DNA of 64,000 bases from the NCBI RefSeq assembly GCF_023509525.1, contig NZ_JAKNCJ010000010.1:1-64000 (forward strand), written 5' to 3'. Positions 37,060 through 46,688 of this stretch are shown here, piece after piece. The notes beneath the pieces were generated by a model, which saw nothing but the letters and a program-made list of their open reading frames with translations, had not been told where the DNA came from and did not search any database. Source of the stretch: Brachybacterium equifaecis (GTDB lineage Bacteria; Actinomycetota; Actinomycetes; Actinomycetales; Dermabacteraceae). The position numbers and the translations under genes are program-made. Every line of letters begins with the position of its first letter. Within the stretch, counting starts at the first letter, position 1.

Positions 37060-37088
37060 GAGGGGCCCCGACATCGTCGGGGCCCCTC
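37060..37088. terminator. bidirectional hairpin terminator
   Basis: A perfect 13-bp stem (GAGGGGCCCCGAC with its complement) and 3-nt loop between convergent genes. Confidence 0.75.
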
Positions 37089-37093
37089 GTGCG

Positions 37094-38344
37094 TCACCGG
37101 CTCTCGGCCTCGTGCTCGGCCTCGGCCCGCGCCGTCGCGGCCTTCAGCTCCGCCCCGCGAGGGCCGGTCCCCCGGCCGCGGGAGCCGGCCAGGAGGACTG
37201 CCATCACGGCGAGCGCGGCGAGGAGCCCGGTGATGATGACGCCGTTCGCGACCAGGAGCCAGCCGACGGGGATGCCCGCGATCTCGACGGTGCGGACCGT
37301 CGTGTACGTGGGGTAGGTCCATTCGGCGTCCGGGTCGTCCTCGAGGACGATGTCCGTCGTGAAGGTCTCGGGAGCGCCCTGGATGATCATCTCGGTGACC
37401 TCGGGCCGCTCGGAGGTGTAGCGGCCGGAGTCGGGTCCCGGCACGCCGACCAGCTCGCGCAGGGTCTCGTCGGCCCAGATCCAGTCGAGCATCGCCGGGT
37501 CGTAGAGGAAGGGCCGCTCGACGCTCTGCGCGCCGGCGGAGGCATCGGCGCGGCTCACCGTGCTCTCGCCGATCACGAACAGGTGCACCTCCTGGTCCCT
37601 CGAGGCCGCCTGGGAGAGGCGCATCGGGTAGATCAGCTGCGCGCTCGGGAAGTCGAAGCGCAGCGGCGCGGACTCGTCGGAGAGGTCAGCATCCGCGGCG
37701 TAGCGCACGGCGGTGAAGGTCCAGCCCTCGACCGCGTACTGCTCGAGATGCTGGAGCACGGCGCCCGGCAGGACGAACCCGTTCTGCCCGAGCCATGCGG
37801 TCACGCCCGCGGCGTCTCCGCCGAGCACGACGACGTCGAAATCGTCGATGCGCTGGACCGAGTGCACCTCCACGGCTGAGCCGGTCGGGGCGGGAGCGCC
37901 GACTCCGCTGCCGTTGCCATAGCGGTCGTCCTTCCCCCAGAGATCGAGCTCGATCTCCTCGCGCGGGGCGGTGGCCGCGATCATCTCCCGCAGGGTGCTC
38001 GTGCTCCCAGCGCGCACCTCGGGCACGCCCGGGGTGGGCATGAGGAGGGTCGCGCCCGGCACGCTCTCATCGAGGTCGAGACCCATGACGATGGTCTCGA
38101 TGCCGGTCTCGCTGTTCCGCGACAGCACGGCGGTCTCGGCGAGCACCTCCGCAGACGCCGACCCTCCCGGCACCGCGACGACCCCGCAGGCGCACGCGCC
38201 CGCCGGGCTCGCAGCGCCGATGCCGAGCGTCGCCAGGACGAGGAGCATGCCGAGCAGGAGGGACGGGATGCGCCCCTCGCGGCGGGCGGTCAGTCCGCGT
38301 CGCGCAGGTGCTGTGATCGTGGTCATGGCATCAGCAGAGCACAC
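37094..38344 (-). CDS. DUF2330 membrane-anchored extracytoplasmic protein
   Basis: A 416-residue exported protein of unknown function. After a basic start, residues about 25-48 are a signal helix (LLLGMLLVLATLGIGAA), followed by AGACACGVVAVPGG with two cysteines near the mature N-terminus, as in DUF2330 proteins. A large outside domain contains TPGVPEVRAG and DYPAMLDWIW-like blocks. A C-terminal helix (WLLVANGVIITGLLAALAV) and a basic tail anchor it. The GTG at 38344 is preferred over an ATG six codons later because GGAGG lies 5 nt before it. Confidence 0.83.
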   Translation of the reverse strand: MCSADAMTTITAPARRGLTARREGRIPSLLLGMLLVLATLGIGAASPAGACACGVVAVPGGSASAEVLAETAVLSRNSETGIETIVMGLDLDESVPGATLLMPTPGVPEVRAGSTSTLREMIAATAPREEIELDLWGKDDRYGNGSGVGAPAPTGSAVEVHSVQRIDDFDVVVLGGDAAGVTAWLGQNGFVLPGAVLQHLEQYAVEGWTFTAVRYAADADLSDESAPLRFDFPSAQLIYPMRLSQAASRDQEVHLFVIGESTVSRADASAGAQSVERPFLYDPAMLDWIWADETLRELVGVPGPDSGRYTSERPEVTEMIIQGAPETFTTDIVLEDDPDAEWTYPTYTTVRTVEIAGIPVGWLLVANGVIITGLLAALAVMAVLLAGSRGRGTGPRGAELKAATARAEAEHEAESR

Positions 38345-38417
38345 GCCCGCCTCCTGCGGGGAGAAGGTTGCCGAAGCGTGACCTGGCCGGGAGCGGACTG
38401 CGGCCGAGGCGGCGAGG

Positions 38418-39083
38418 TCAGTACCCGGTGCCGGTGCCGCCCTCGAGGATCGCGCGCGAGCTCGACAGGCCCAGGCGGTTCGCGCCCGCGGCCACCATCG
38501 CCTCGGCCGCCTCGCGGGTGCGGATGCCGCCGGAGGCCTTCACGCCCAGGCGATCGCCGACGGTGCGGCGCATGAGCGCCACCGCGTGCTCGCTCGCACC
38601 GCCTGCGGGGTGGAATCCGGTGGAGGTCTTCACGAAGTCGGCTCCGGCGCGCTCGGCGGCCTCGCAGGCGCCGACGATCTGGTCATCGCTGAGCGCCGCC
38701 GACTCGATGATCACCTTGAGCACGACCGGGGCAGGCGCAGCCTCGCGCACTGCGCGGATCTCCGCCTCGAGAGCGTCGAACTCGCCCGCGCGGGCGAGGC
38801 CGACGTTGATGACCATGTCGACCTCGTCGGCGCCCTTGGCGGCGCTGTCGCGCGCCTCGGCGGCCTTGATCTCCGGGGCGTGCTGCCCGGACGGGAAGCC
38901 GCAGACGGTCGCGACCTTCACCGAGGTCTCGATCGGCAGCATCGAGGGCGAGACGCAGATCGAGTAGGTGCCCAGCTCCTCCGCCTCGCGGGCGAGGGCG
39001 GCGGCGTCCTCGCGGGTCGCCTCCGGCTTCAGGAGGGTGTGGTCGATCATGGCGGCGAGGGCGGCGGCATCGATGCTGTTCAT
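38418..39083 (-). CDS. deoC: Deoxyribose-phosphate aldolase
   Basis: A 221-residue class I aldolase splitting 2-deoxyribose-5-phosphate into glyceraldehyde-3-phosphate and acetaldehyde. [20 protein letters not shown] opens the barrel, [19 protein letters not shown] follows, D89 (EVDMVINVG), K123 (LKVIIES), Schiff-base K152 (DFVKTSTGF) and K182 ([11 protein letters not shown]) are all present. It finishes deoxynucleoside breakdown begun by the phosphorylases nearby. The ATG at 39083 begins the family N-terminus; longer readings add unrelated residues. Confidence 0.95.
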   Translation of the reverse strand: MNSIDAAALAAMIDHTLLKPEATREDAAALAREAEELGTYSICVSPSMLPIETSVKVATVCGFPSGQHAPEIKAAEARDSAAKGADEVDMVINVGLARAGEFDALEAEIRAVREAAPAPVVLKVIIESAALSDDQIVGACEAAERAGADFVKTSTGFHPAGGASEHAVALMRRTVGDRLGVKASGGIRTREAAEAMVAAGANRLGLSSSRAILEGGTGTGY

Positions 39084-39157
39084 GGGGAGGACTCTTCCAC
39101 GCGCCCACCCGGCCTGCAAACACGCCCCGCCGCAGGCTCGTGCGCCGGCGCCTGACC

Positions 39158-39163
39158 TAGAAT
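39158..39163 (+). promoter_or_regulatory. putative -10 box for the kinase-Nudix gene
   Basis: TAGAAT, 8 nt before the GTG at 39172; likely leaderless or nearly so. Confidence 0.45.
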
Positions 39164-39171
39164 CTCTCTCC

Positions 39172-40263
39172 GTGAGCTCCCAGCGCCCGGCCTCAGCGCC
39201 TGCCCCCTCCAGCCTCCCCGCTCCGCGCCGGATCGTGCTGGTCGCGGGCCCCTCCGGCAGCGGCAAGGGCGTGATGACGCTGCGCAGCGGGCTGCCGCTG
39301 GTGCCGCTGGACGAGTTCTACCGGGATCATGACGACGAGGCGCTCCCCCGCCGCTTCGGCATCGTCGACTGGGATGATCCGCTCTCCTGGAACGCCGCGG
39401 CAGCGCTCGAGGCGCTCACCGCCCTCGCGCACGACGGCGCCGCCGTGATCCCCCAGTACTCGATCCCCGAGTCCCGCCGCACGGGCTCTCGCGCGCTCGA
39501 GGTGGGCGAGGCCCCGCTGATCGTGGCCGAGGGGATCTTCGCCTCCGAGCTCGTCGCTCCGCTGCAGGCCGCGGGCCTGCTGGCGGATGCGATCGTGCTC
39601 GATCGTCCCGCTCCCCTCGTGTTCGGGCTGCGCCTGGCCCGGGACCTCTCGCAGTCGCGCAAGCCCCCGCTCACCCTGGTGCGCCGCGGCTGGGGGCTCG
39701 CCCGAGAGCAGGAGGAGCGGATCGCCCAATGGCGCGGAGCCGGGATGCGCGAGGTGGGGATGCGCAGCGGTCTCGCACGGCTGCGCGCCCTGGCCGACAT
39801 CGCCGAGGCGGAGCGCTCCTCGCGACCCACCGCTCTCGCGCAGCAGGAGCTGCGCATCTCTGCCGTGTGCTTCCTGCGGGAGGGGCCGGGAGGCCTCGAG
39901 CTGCTCGCCGTGCGCAAGCGCGGGACCGGCTCGTACATGCAGGTCGGAGGGAAGCTCGAGCCGGGCGAGAGCGCGGCGGACTGCGCCGTGCGCGAGGTCA
40001 TCGAGGAGCTCGATGTGGCGCTCGAGCCCGAGGATCTGGAGCTGCTCGGCGAGTTCGTCGCCCCCGCGGCCAACGAGCCCGCGACCCGCGTGCTCGCCAC
40101 GGTGTTCCTCGCTCCGATGGACACGCTCCCCCGGGACGTCACCGTGCAGGCGGAGATCGAGGACGCGATCTGGTGCCCGCTGGAGGACCCGCCCGCGGGG
40201 CGGCGCCTCGCCCCGCTCATGCAGGATCACATCGTGCCGCGCCTGCTGGACCTCCTGCGCTGA
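39172..40263 (+). CDS. Uridine kinase-like P-loop domain fused to a Nudix hydrolase domain
   Basis: A 363-residue two-domain protein. Residues 20-205 resemble a uridine kinase: P-loop GPSGSGKG (26-33), [16 protein letters not shown] and [11 protein letters not shown] for the nucleoside, [16 protein letters not shown], and [20 protein letters not shown]. The P-loop ends in Gly where Ser or Thr normally holds Mg. Residues about 222-363 are a complete Nudix domain; its box spans about 260-282, [20 protein letters not shown]. The kinase half may phosphorylate a nucleoside and the Nudix half cleave a nucleoside diphosphate compound. GTG start with TAGAAT 8 nt upstream. Confidence 0.85.
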   Translation: MSSQRPASAPAPSSLPAPRRIVLVAGPSGSGKGVMTLRSGLPLVPLDEFYRDHDDEALPRRFGIVDWDDPLSWNAAAALEALTALAHDGAAVIPQYSIPESRRTGSRALEVGEAPLIVAEGIFASELVAPLQAAGLLADAIVLDRPAPLVFGLRLARDLSQSRKPPLTLVRRGWGLAREQEERIAQWRGAGMREVGMRSGLARLRALADIAEAERSSRPTALAQQELRISAVCFLREGPGGLELLAVRKRGTGSYMQVGGKLEPGESAADCAVREVIEELDVALEPEDLELLGEFVAPAANEPATRVLATVFLAPMDTLPRDVTVQAEIEDAIWCPLEDPPAGRRLAPLMQDHIVPRLLDLLR

Positions 40264-40265
40264 GC

Positions 40266-41573
40266 TCAGGCGATGCGGCCGAGCACGATCCTGCGCTCGG
40301 CGGGCGCTGCGCCCCCGGAGCCGATCTCCCAGGCGCCGTCGATCGCCTCGAGCGAGCGAGCGAAGCGCTCCGGGGTGTCGGTGTGCAGGGTCGCGAGCAG
40401 GTCGCCTGCGCGCACCTCCTCGCCGATCACCCTGTGCAGCTCGACCCCGGCGCCGAACTGCACGGCCTCGCCGGGACGCGAGCGGCCCGCGCCGAGGCGC
40501 CAGCCGGCGACCCCGACCTTCATGGCGTCGAGCCCCGTGACCACGCCGTCCTCGCTCGCGCGCAGCTCCTCGGTGTGGCGGGCAACGGGCAGCGCGGCAT
40601 CCGGGTCCCCGCCCTGGGCTGCGATCATCCGCTTCCACGTGTCCATCGCGCGACCGTCCTGGAGCGCGGCCTCGACATCCGTATCGGGCTTGCCGGCGGC
40701 GGCCAGCATCTCCCGGGCGAGCGCCACGGTGAGCTCGATGACGTCGGCGGGGCCGCCGCCTGCGAGCACCTCGACGCTCTCGCGCACCTCCAGCGCGTTG
40801 CCGACGGTCCGGCCGAGAGGCGCCGACATGTCGGTGAGCAGGGCGACCGTACGGACTCCCGCGTCGGTGCCGAGGTCGACCATCGTGCGCGCGAGCTCGC
40901 GGGCGTCGGCCTCATCGCGCATGAACGCGCCCGCGCCGGTCTTCAAGTCGAGGACGAGGGAGGCGGTGCCCTCGGCGATCTTCTTGGACATGATGGAGCT
41001 CGCGATCAGCGGGATCGCCTCGACCGTGCCGGTCACGTCCCGCAGCGCGTAGAGCTTCTTGTCGGCCGGAGCGAGGCCGGAGCCGGCCGCGCAGATCACC
41101 GCGCCGACGCCCTCGAGCTGCGCCATCATCTCGGCGTTCGTGAGGTCGGCGCGCCAGCCGGGGATCGACTCGAGCTTGTCGAGGGTGCCGCCGGTGTGGC
41201 CGAGCCCGCGGCCCGAGAGCTGCGGGACCGCCACGCCGAAGGTCGCGACGAGCGGCGCGAGCGGCAGGGTGATCTTGTCGCCCACGCCGCCGGTGGAGTG
41301 CTTGTCGGTCGTGGGCTTGGAGAGGGAGGCGAAGGCCATCCGCTCCCCCGAGGCGATCATCGCGGCGGTCCAGCGCGCGATCTCGCTGCGGTCCATGCCG
41401 TTGAGGAAGATCGCCATGGCGAGCGCCGCCATCTGCTCCTCGGCGACGACGCCGCGGGTGTAGGCGTCGATGACCCAGTCGATCTGCGCGTCGCTCAGGC
41501 GCTCGCGGGAGCGCTTGGCGCGGATGACGTCGACGGCGTCGAACGCCTCAGCGGTGCGGGGTGACTCGTTCAT
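40266..41573 (-). CDS. deoA: Thymidine phosphorylase
   Basis: A 435-residue pyrimidine nucleoside phosphorylase releasing thymine and deoxyribose-1-phosphate. VDVIRAKRSRERLSDAQIDW is the alpha domain; KHSTGGVGDKITLPLAPLVA is the family phosphate signature; SGRGLGHTGGTLDKLESIPG, DLKTGAGAFM and the C-terminal barrel follow. ATG at 41573 has GAGGAG close upstream. Its stop lies 2 bp from the convergent kinase-Nudix stop, with no room for a terminator. It is last in the nucleoside importer operon, after cdd. Confidence 0.95.
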   Translation of the reverse strand: MNESPRTAEAFDAVDVIRAKRSRERLSDAQIDWVIDAYTRGVVAEEQMAALAMAIFLNGMDRSEIARWTAAMIASGERMAFASLSKPTTDKHSTGGVGDKITLPLAPLVATFGVAVPQLSGRGLGHTGGTLDKLESIPGWRADLTNAEMMAQLEGVGAVICAAGSGLAPADKKLYALRDVTGTVEAIPLIASSIMSKKIAEGTASLVLDLKTGAGAFMRDEADARELARTMVDLGTDAGVRTVALLTDMSAPLGRTVGNALEVRESVEVLAGGGPADVIELTVALAREMLAAAGKPDTDVEAALQDGRAMDTWKRMIAAQGGDPDAALPVARHTEELRASEDGVVTGLDAMKVGVAGWRLGAGRSRPGEAVQFGAGVELHRVIGEEVRAGDLLATLHTDTPERFARSLEAIDGAWEIGSGGAAPAERRIVLGRIA

Positions 41574-41643
41574 GGGGCTCCTCGGGAGTGGTGGATCGGG
41601 GCGCTCGGAGGCGGGGCCTCGGCGCGGGCGCATCGGCCGGTGG

Positions 41644-42078
41644 TCAGCCGAGGTCGGCAGGGCCGAACGCGAGAGGCAGCAGGTCCTCGAGGGACCTCGG
41701 GCCTGCGGTGGTGAGGATGACGAAGTCCTGTGCGGCGTGCTCCGCGAGCAGCTGCCGGCAGCGTCCGCAGGGCATGCACACGGGGCGATCGTCCCGCTGA
41801 AGGGTGTCCGGGCCGCCGACGCACACGAACCGCGCGATCTTCCCGCCGCCTCCGGCCATCAGATCGCTGATCAGTCCGCATTCGGCGCAGAGCGTCACGC
41901 CGAGGCCCGCGTTCTCGACGTTGCAGCCGGTGACCATGCGGCCGTCGCTGGTCCACGCGGCCGCACCGACGCGGAAGCGCGAATAGGGCGCGTAGGCACG
42001 CTCGGCCACATCGCGCGCGGCGACGATCAGCTCGTCGAAGCCGTCCGGCAGGCGGGGATCGGGCTGGGATTCGCTCAT
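41644..42078 (-). CDS. cdd: Cytidine deaminase
   Basis: A 144-residue homotetramer-type enzyme turning cytidine and deoxycytidine into uridine and deoxyuridine. YSRFRVGAAAWTSDGRMV and GCNVENAGLGVTLCAECG hold the nucleoside site, catalytic glutamate and first zinc cysteine; PCGRCRQLLAEHA gives the other two cysteines. Two starts are possible: ATG 42078, with GGGAG about 10 nt upstream, or ATG 42087 three codons earlier. It lies between the second permease and deoA and would feed deoA with uridine-type nucleosides. Confidence 0.94.
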   Translation of the reverse strand: MSESQPDPRLPDGFDELIVAARDVAERAYAPYSRFRVGAAAWTSDGRMVTGCNVENAGLGVTLCAECGLISDLMAGGGGKIARFVCVGGPDTLQRDDRPVCMPCGRCRQLLAEHAAQDFVILTTAGPRSLEDLLPLAFGPADLG

Positions 42079-42127
42079 GGCACTCATGCTCCCAGATCCC
42101 CGCCCCTGCCGGAACCGGCCGCTGAGG

Positions 42128-43477
42128 TCACTGCTTGACGTAGGGCTCGCCGTCGGCGGCGGGGACGCGCACGCGGCCCACCACTCCGGCCACCGCGAAC
42201 AGGGTCACGATGTACGGGAGCATGAGCAGGAACTGGCTCGGGATCCCGGCGCCGCTCCCCGAAGGGAGGGTGCCGAGCCGCAGCTGGAGGGCGTCGGCGA
42301 AGGCGAACAGGAGCGCCGCGAGGAGCGCCCCGACCGGGTGGTAGCGGCCCAGGATCATCGCAGCGAGCGCGATGTAGCCCTTGCCGGAGCTCATCTCCTC
42401 GCCGAAGGCGACACCGGTGCCGATCGTGAGGGTCGCTCCGCCGAGGCCCGCGACGGCGCTGCCGAGCAGCACGTTGGACCAGCGGGTGCGGTTCACGTCG
42501 ATGCCGACGGTGTCGGCCGCGCGCGGGTGCTCTCCGACGCTGCGCACGCGCAGCCCCCAGCGGGTGCGGAACAGCGCTACCGTCAGCACCGCGACGATGA
42601 TCCACATCAGATAGACCAGGATGTTCTGCTCGAACAGCACGCGGCCGATCACCGGAATGTCCGACAGCACGGGGATGGAGATGATCGGCAGGCGCATCGG
42701 CTGGTTGTACCGGGTCGGATCCTGCTGCATCACGGTGCCGTAGAAGAAGCTCGTGATGCCGATCGCGAAGACGTTCAGCACGACGCCCACGATGATCTGC
42801 TGCACCTGGTAGCCGATGGCGAACAGGGCGAGCAGAGCGCCGATCACCAGCGCCATGATCGGCGCCGCGATCAGGCCCAGCCACACGCTCCCGGTCAGCG
42901 AGCCCACGAGCACCGCACCGAACGCCCCGAACAGCAGCTGCCCCTCGATCGCGATGTTGACGACGCCCGCGCGCTCGGACAGCACGCCGGAGAGCGAGCC
43001 GAAGGCGAGCGGCACCGCGAGCACCATCATGGTCTGCAGCAGGGACCCGAGGTCCACGGTGCTGCCGGAGAACGCCCAGGCGAGGAACGCCGTGATCCAC
43101 AGCAGTCCGAACACGACGATCAGGGCGATGCGCGCGCGTCGGCCGAGGGCGCGGGAGGTCGCCGCGAAGAACCACAGCACCCCGGCGATCAGCAGGCACA
43201 GGATCGCGCAGACGATCGCGGTGCCGCCCGCCGGCAGGGCGACGTCGCCGGGCAGGATCCCGCCCGGGTTCAGATCTCCGGGTGCGGCGATGCGGAACGA
43301 GGTGCCGCGGCCGACGGGGGCGCGCAGGCCGAACACGAGCAGCGCGGCGAGCGCGAGCACGGTGAGCCCGGCGGGGAGGTGCCACCACGAGCGCTGGCGC
43401 TCTGCAGCGGGGGCAGCTGCGCGCGGCTCCGAGGAGGGCGCGGCGGGGCGGGCGGGGTCCTGGACCGCGGTGCTCAT
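42128..43477 (-). CDS. ABC nucleoside importer, second permease (NupQ/YufQ-like)
   Basis: A 449-residue inner-membrane permease with about nine to ten hydrophobic helices after a polar N-terminal 35 residues. It has the BPD_transp_2 pattern: NIAIEGQLLFGAFGAVLVGS, LPIISIPVLSDIPVIGRVLF, RVRSVGEHPRAADTVGIDVN and FGEEMSSGKGYIALAAMILG. Together with the permease upstream it forms the channel for nucleosides delivered by the BMP lipoprotein. Its start overlaps the previous permease stop by 4 bp. Confidence 0.9.
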   Translation of the reverse strand: MSTAVQDPARPAAPSSEPRAAAPAAERQRSWWHLPAGLTVLALAALLVFGLRAPVGRGTSFRIAAPGDLNPGGILPGDVALPAGGTAIVCAILCLLIAGVLWFFAATSRALGRRARIALIVVFGLLWITAFLAWAFSGSTVDLGSLLQTMMVLAVPLAFGSLSGVLSERAGVVNIAIEGQLLFGAFGAVLVGSLTGSVWLGLIAAPIMALVIGALLALFAIGYQVQQIIVGVVLNVFAIGITSFFYGTVMQQDPTRYNQPMRLPIISIPVLSDIPVIGRVLFEQNILVYLMWIIVAVLTVALFRTRWGLRVRSVGEHPRAADTVGIDVNRTRWSNVLLGSAVAGLGGATLTIGTGVAFGEEMSSGKGYIALAAMILGRYHPVGALLAALLFAFADALQLRLGTLPSGSGAGIPSQFLLMLPYIVTLFAVAGVVGRVRVPAADGEPYVKQ

Positions 43478-44922
43478 GCGGTCCCTCCCTTCGTGTCGGT
43501 CCCGGCGGAGCGGGGCTCAGGAGCGGAGGAGGAGGCGGGGGCGGCCGACGACCCGGATGGGGCCGGAGCCGCTGCCGCCGGGGAGGCGGCGCGTCGGCCG
43601 CGGGCACGCGGGGCTCCCGGGCGATCCACGGAGCGCAGGCCCACGAGGTAGCGCACGAGCGGAGGCGCCGCGATGAACAGCACCACGAGGGCCTGGATGA
43701 CCTGCACCAGGTCCAGTGGGACCGACTGGTTGGACTCCATGAAGCGCCCGCCGGTGGACAGCCCCGCGAAGAGGATGCCCGCCAGGACGATGCCGAGGGG
43801 GCCGGAGCGGCCGAGGAGCGCCACCGTGATGGCGTCGAAGCCGATGGAGCCCGCGACGTTGCCGGTGAGGCGGTGCTCGGTGCCGAGGATGTGCACGCCG
43901 CCCGCGAGGCCGACGAGCGCTCCCGCGGCGAACATGACGCCGATGGCGCTGCGGCCCACGTCGATGCCCGCGACCTCCGCGGCGCGCGGGTTCGAGCCCA
44001 CGGCGCGGAAGCGGAAGCCCATCGCGGAGCGGCTCATGAGCCACCACAGGAACACGGCCGCGAGCACCGCGATCAGCAGGCCCAGATGGAGGCGGTTCTG
44101 CGAGCCGGCGATGAGGGGCAGCACCGCGTTCTCCCCCACCGAGGGCGAGGTGGGCTGCGCCTTGTTGGCACCCGTGAACGCGGAGGTGGTCAGCGCGTAG
44201 GCGAGACCGTAGACCGCGATCCAGTTCAGCATGATCGTGGTGATGACCTCGCTCGCGCCGAAGCGGGCCTTGAGGAACCCTGCGAGGCCGCCGTAGAGGC
44301 CGCCGGCGATGATCGCTGCCGCGATGCACACGAGCACGTGGATCACGGGGGGCAGCGAGACGGCGAAGCCCACGAATCCGGCGGCCACGGCGCCCACGAT
44401 CAGCTGGCCGGTGCCGCCGATGTTGAACAGTCCCGAGCGGAACGAGACGGCCATGCCGATCGAGGCGATGATCAGCGGCGTCGCGACCGTGAGCGTCTCC
44501 AGCAGCGGCTTGAAGCCGCGCAGGAGGGCGGGGCCCCAGACGTAGCTGCCCGACCCTCCGCGCGACTCGAGGTCCTCGCGCACGCGGGTGAACCCCTGGA
44601 GGTCGAAGACGGAGCCGCGGAACATCGCCGCGTACGCCCCGGTGATCGCGTCCCACGCGGCGCGGAAGGTGTCGGCCGGCCGGGCGAAGAGATACCCGGC
44701 GGCGGCCCGCACCTCGGCCGAGGCGACGAGGATCAGGATCGAGCCGATCAGGAAGGCGAACACGAACGCGAGCACCACCACGAGCACGTTCCCGCGCGCG
44801 ATGCGCTGCAGGAGCGTCGCGGCGTCCTCGCGGCGTGCGTTCTCCTCGCTCGCCGGCGGGGTCGGCTCGTTGGCGGTGCCGGGGGCGACCGGTCGCGCGC
44901 TCCCCTCGATGGCCTGGCTCAT
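43474..44922 (-). CDS. ABC nucleoside importer, first permease (NupP/YufP-like)
   Basis: A 482-residue permease of the same family as its neighbour. A soluble N-terminus (about 40 residues) is followed by LVVVLAFVFAFLIGSILILV and about eight more helices; LFNIGGTGQLIVGAVAAGFV, RFGASEVITTIMLNWIAVYG and RAVGSNPRAAEVAGIDVGRS are family blocks. The last 65 residues are an Ala/Pro/Arg-rich tail with no family counterpart, probably cytosolic. It overlaps the ATPase stop and the next permease start by 4 bp each. Confidence 0.9.
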   Translation of the reverse strand: MSQAIEGSARPVAPGTANEPTPPASEENARREDAATLLQRIARGNVLVVVLAFVFAFLIGSILILVASAEVRAAAGYLFARPADTFRAAWDAITGAYAAMFRGSVFDLQGFTRVREDLESRGGSGSYVWGPALLRGFKPLLETLTVATPLIIASIGMAVSFRSGLFNIGGTGQLIVGAVAAGFVGFAVSLPPVIHVLVCIAAAIIAGGLYGGLAGFLKARFGASEVITTIMLNWIAVYGLAYALTTSAFTGANKAQPTSPSVGENAVLPLIAGSQNRLHLGLLIAVLAAVFLWWLMSRSAMGFRFRAVGSNPRAAEVAGIDVGRSAIGVMFAAGALVGLAGGVHILGTEHRLTGNVAGSIGFDAITVALLGRSGPLGIVLAGILFAGLSTGGRFMESNQSVPLDLVQVIQALVVLFIAAPPLVRYLVGLRSVDRPGAPRARGRRAASPAAAAPAPSGSSAAPASSSAPEPRSAGTDTKGGTA

Positions 44923-46490
44923 ACGATCTCTCCTTCATCCACGAGCTGGGTGTCGGTGGTGCGGGCGCCGCCGGCGACGGCCTCGCGCGCGGCCTCCACG
45001 GTGTAGCCGGCCATCATCAGGCCCAGCACGTCGCGGTCCTCGTCGCCCGGGACGATGCCGAGGATCGAGCCCCGGTACATCACGGCGATGCGGTCCGAGA
45101 GCTGCGTGATCTCGTCGAGCTCCGTGGAGACGATGATGACGGGGGTGCCCTTGTCGCGCTCGGCGATGATGCGGCGGTGCAGGAACTCGATCGAGCCGAC
45201 GTCCACTCCGCGGGTGGGCTGCGAGGCGATGAACAGGGACAGGTCCCGGCCCAGGGCCCGCGCCATGACGATTTTCTGCTGGTTGCCGCCCGAGAGCGTC
45301 GAGACGGCCGAGTCGACGGATCCGGTGCGCACGTCGTACTCGCGCACGGCCTCCTTCGCGCGCTCGTGGATCGCCTTCAGCTTCAGCGACAGCCCGGACC
45401 CGAAGGGCGGGCGGCGGTGCTGGTCGAGCACGAGGTTCTCGGCGACGCTGAAGTCGGGCACGAGGGCGTCGTGCGTGCGGTCCTCGGGGACGAAGCCGAC
45501 GCCCGCGTCGAGCACCTGGCGCGTGCTGCGCCCGACGATCTCCTCGCCGCCCAGCAGGATCGAGCCGCGCACGTTCTTCTGCAGCCCGAGGAGCGCTTCG
45601 GTGAGCTCCGTCTGGCCGTTGCCCTGCACTCCGGCGATGCCGAGCACCTCGCCGCGGCGCACGTCGAGATCGACCCCGTCGAGAGTCGTGACGCCCGCCT
45701 CGTCGGTCACGGTGAGGCCGCGCACCTGCAGCGCGGTGTCGCCGGGCTCGGCCGGAGCCTTGTCGAGGGTGAGCGCGACCTGGCGACCGACCATCAGCGA
45801 GGCGAGCTCGGTCTGATCGGCGCTGGGATCCGCAGAGCCGACCACGCGGCCGCGGCGGATGACGGTGATGCGATCGGCGACCGCCTTGACCTCGCGCAGC
45901 TTATGGGTGATGAAGACGATCGAGGTGCCCTCGTCCCGCAGCTGGCGCATGATCGCCATCAGCTCGTCGGTCTCCTGAGGGGTGAGCACGGCGGTGGGCT
46001 CGTCGAGGACGAGGATCTCCGCGCGGCGCGAGAGCGCCTTGATGATCTCCACGCGCTGCTGCGCGCCGACCGGCAGCTCCTCGACGATCGCGTCGGGGTC
46101 CAGGTCGAAGCCGAAGCGCGCGGAGATCTCGCGCACGGTGCGCCGCGCGGTCGCAAGATCGAGCAGACCGCCCTTGGTGGGCTCGTGGCCGAGCACGACG
46201 TTCTCGGCGACGGTGAAGGGCGGCACGAGCATGAAGTGCTGGTGCACCATGCCGATCCCCGCGCGCATCGCATCGCCCGGCCCGCTGAACTGCACGGGGC
46301 GGTCGTCCAGGAGGATCTGGCCGCCGTCAGGCTGATACAGGCCGTAGAGCACGTTCATCAGCGTGGACTTGCCGGCGCCGTTCTCGCCCAGGAGGCTGTG
46401 GATCTCGCCGGGCTCGACCACGAGGTCGATGGAGTCGTTGGCCACGAAGGTGCCGAACACCTTGGTGATCCCTCGGAGCTCGAGCTTCAC
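44919..46490 (-). CDS. ABC nucleoside importer, double ATPase (NupO/YufO-like)
   Basis: A 523-residue cytosolic ATPase with two nucleotide-binding halves, as in RbsA-like sugar and nucleoside importers. First half: Walker A LGENGAGKSTLMNVLYG, signature LPVGAQQRVEIIKAL, Walker B ILVLDEPTAVLTP. Second half: a degenerate Walker A, GVQGNGQTELTEALL, signature LSGGNQQKIVMARAL. That lopsided pair is normal for the family. The GTG start has GGAGGAA about 11 nt upstream. A hairpin lies between this gene and the lipoprotein gene. Confidence 0.92.
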   Translation of the reverse strand: MKLELRGITKVFGTFVANDSIDLVVEPGEIHSLLGENGAGKSTLMNVLYGLYQPDGGQILLDDRPVQFSGPGDAMRAGIGMVHQHFMLVPPFTVAENVVLGHEPTKGGLLDLATARRTVREISARFGFDLDPDAIVEELPVGAQQRVEIIKALSRRAEILVLDEPTAVLTPQETDELMAIMRQLRDEGTSIVFITHKLREVKAVADRITVIRRGRVVGSADPSADQTELASLMVGRQVALTLDKAPAEPGDTALQVRGLTVTDEAGVTTLDGVDLDVRRGEVLGIAGVQGNGQTELTEALLGLQKNVRGSILLGGEEIVGRSTRQVLDAGVGFVPEDRTHDALVPDFSVAENLVLDQHRRPPFGSGLSLKLKAIHERAKEAVREYDVRTGSVDSAVSTLSGGNQQKIVMARALGRDLSLFIASQPTRGVDVGSIEFLHRRIIAERDKGTPVIIVSTELDEITQLSDRIAVMYRGSILGIVPGDEDRDVLGLMMAGYTVEAAREAVAGGARTTDTQLVDEGEIV

Positions 46491-46621
46491 GCCTGCTCAC
46501 TTCCTCCAGCGCGCCGCACGGCGCTGGATGGGACGGGGGGACGGGGATGGTCAGCCCGTCCGCCCCCGCGGCGATGCGGGGATGCCGGGCTCGGCCGATC
46601 GTATCGTGCTCGGACGCGGCA

Positions 46622-46651
46622 GCGGCCCCCAGGATCCCTCCCGGGGGCCGC
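46622..46651 (-). terminator. hairpin between lipoprotein and ATPase genes, possible partial terminator
   Basis: A 9-bp GC stem (GCGGCCCCC with its complement) around a 12-nt loop in the 198-bp gap. Substrate-binding proteins are often made in excess; a leaky terminator here would do that. Confidence 0.55.
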
Positions 46652-46688
46652 CGCAGCGTCGATCAGGCGCGCATCCGCGCGCCCGGGA

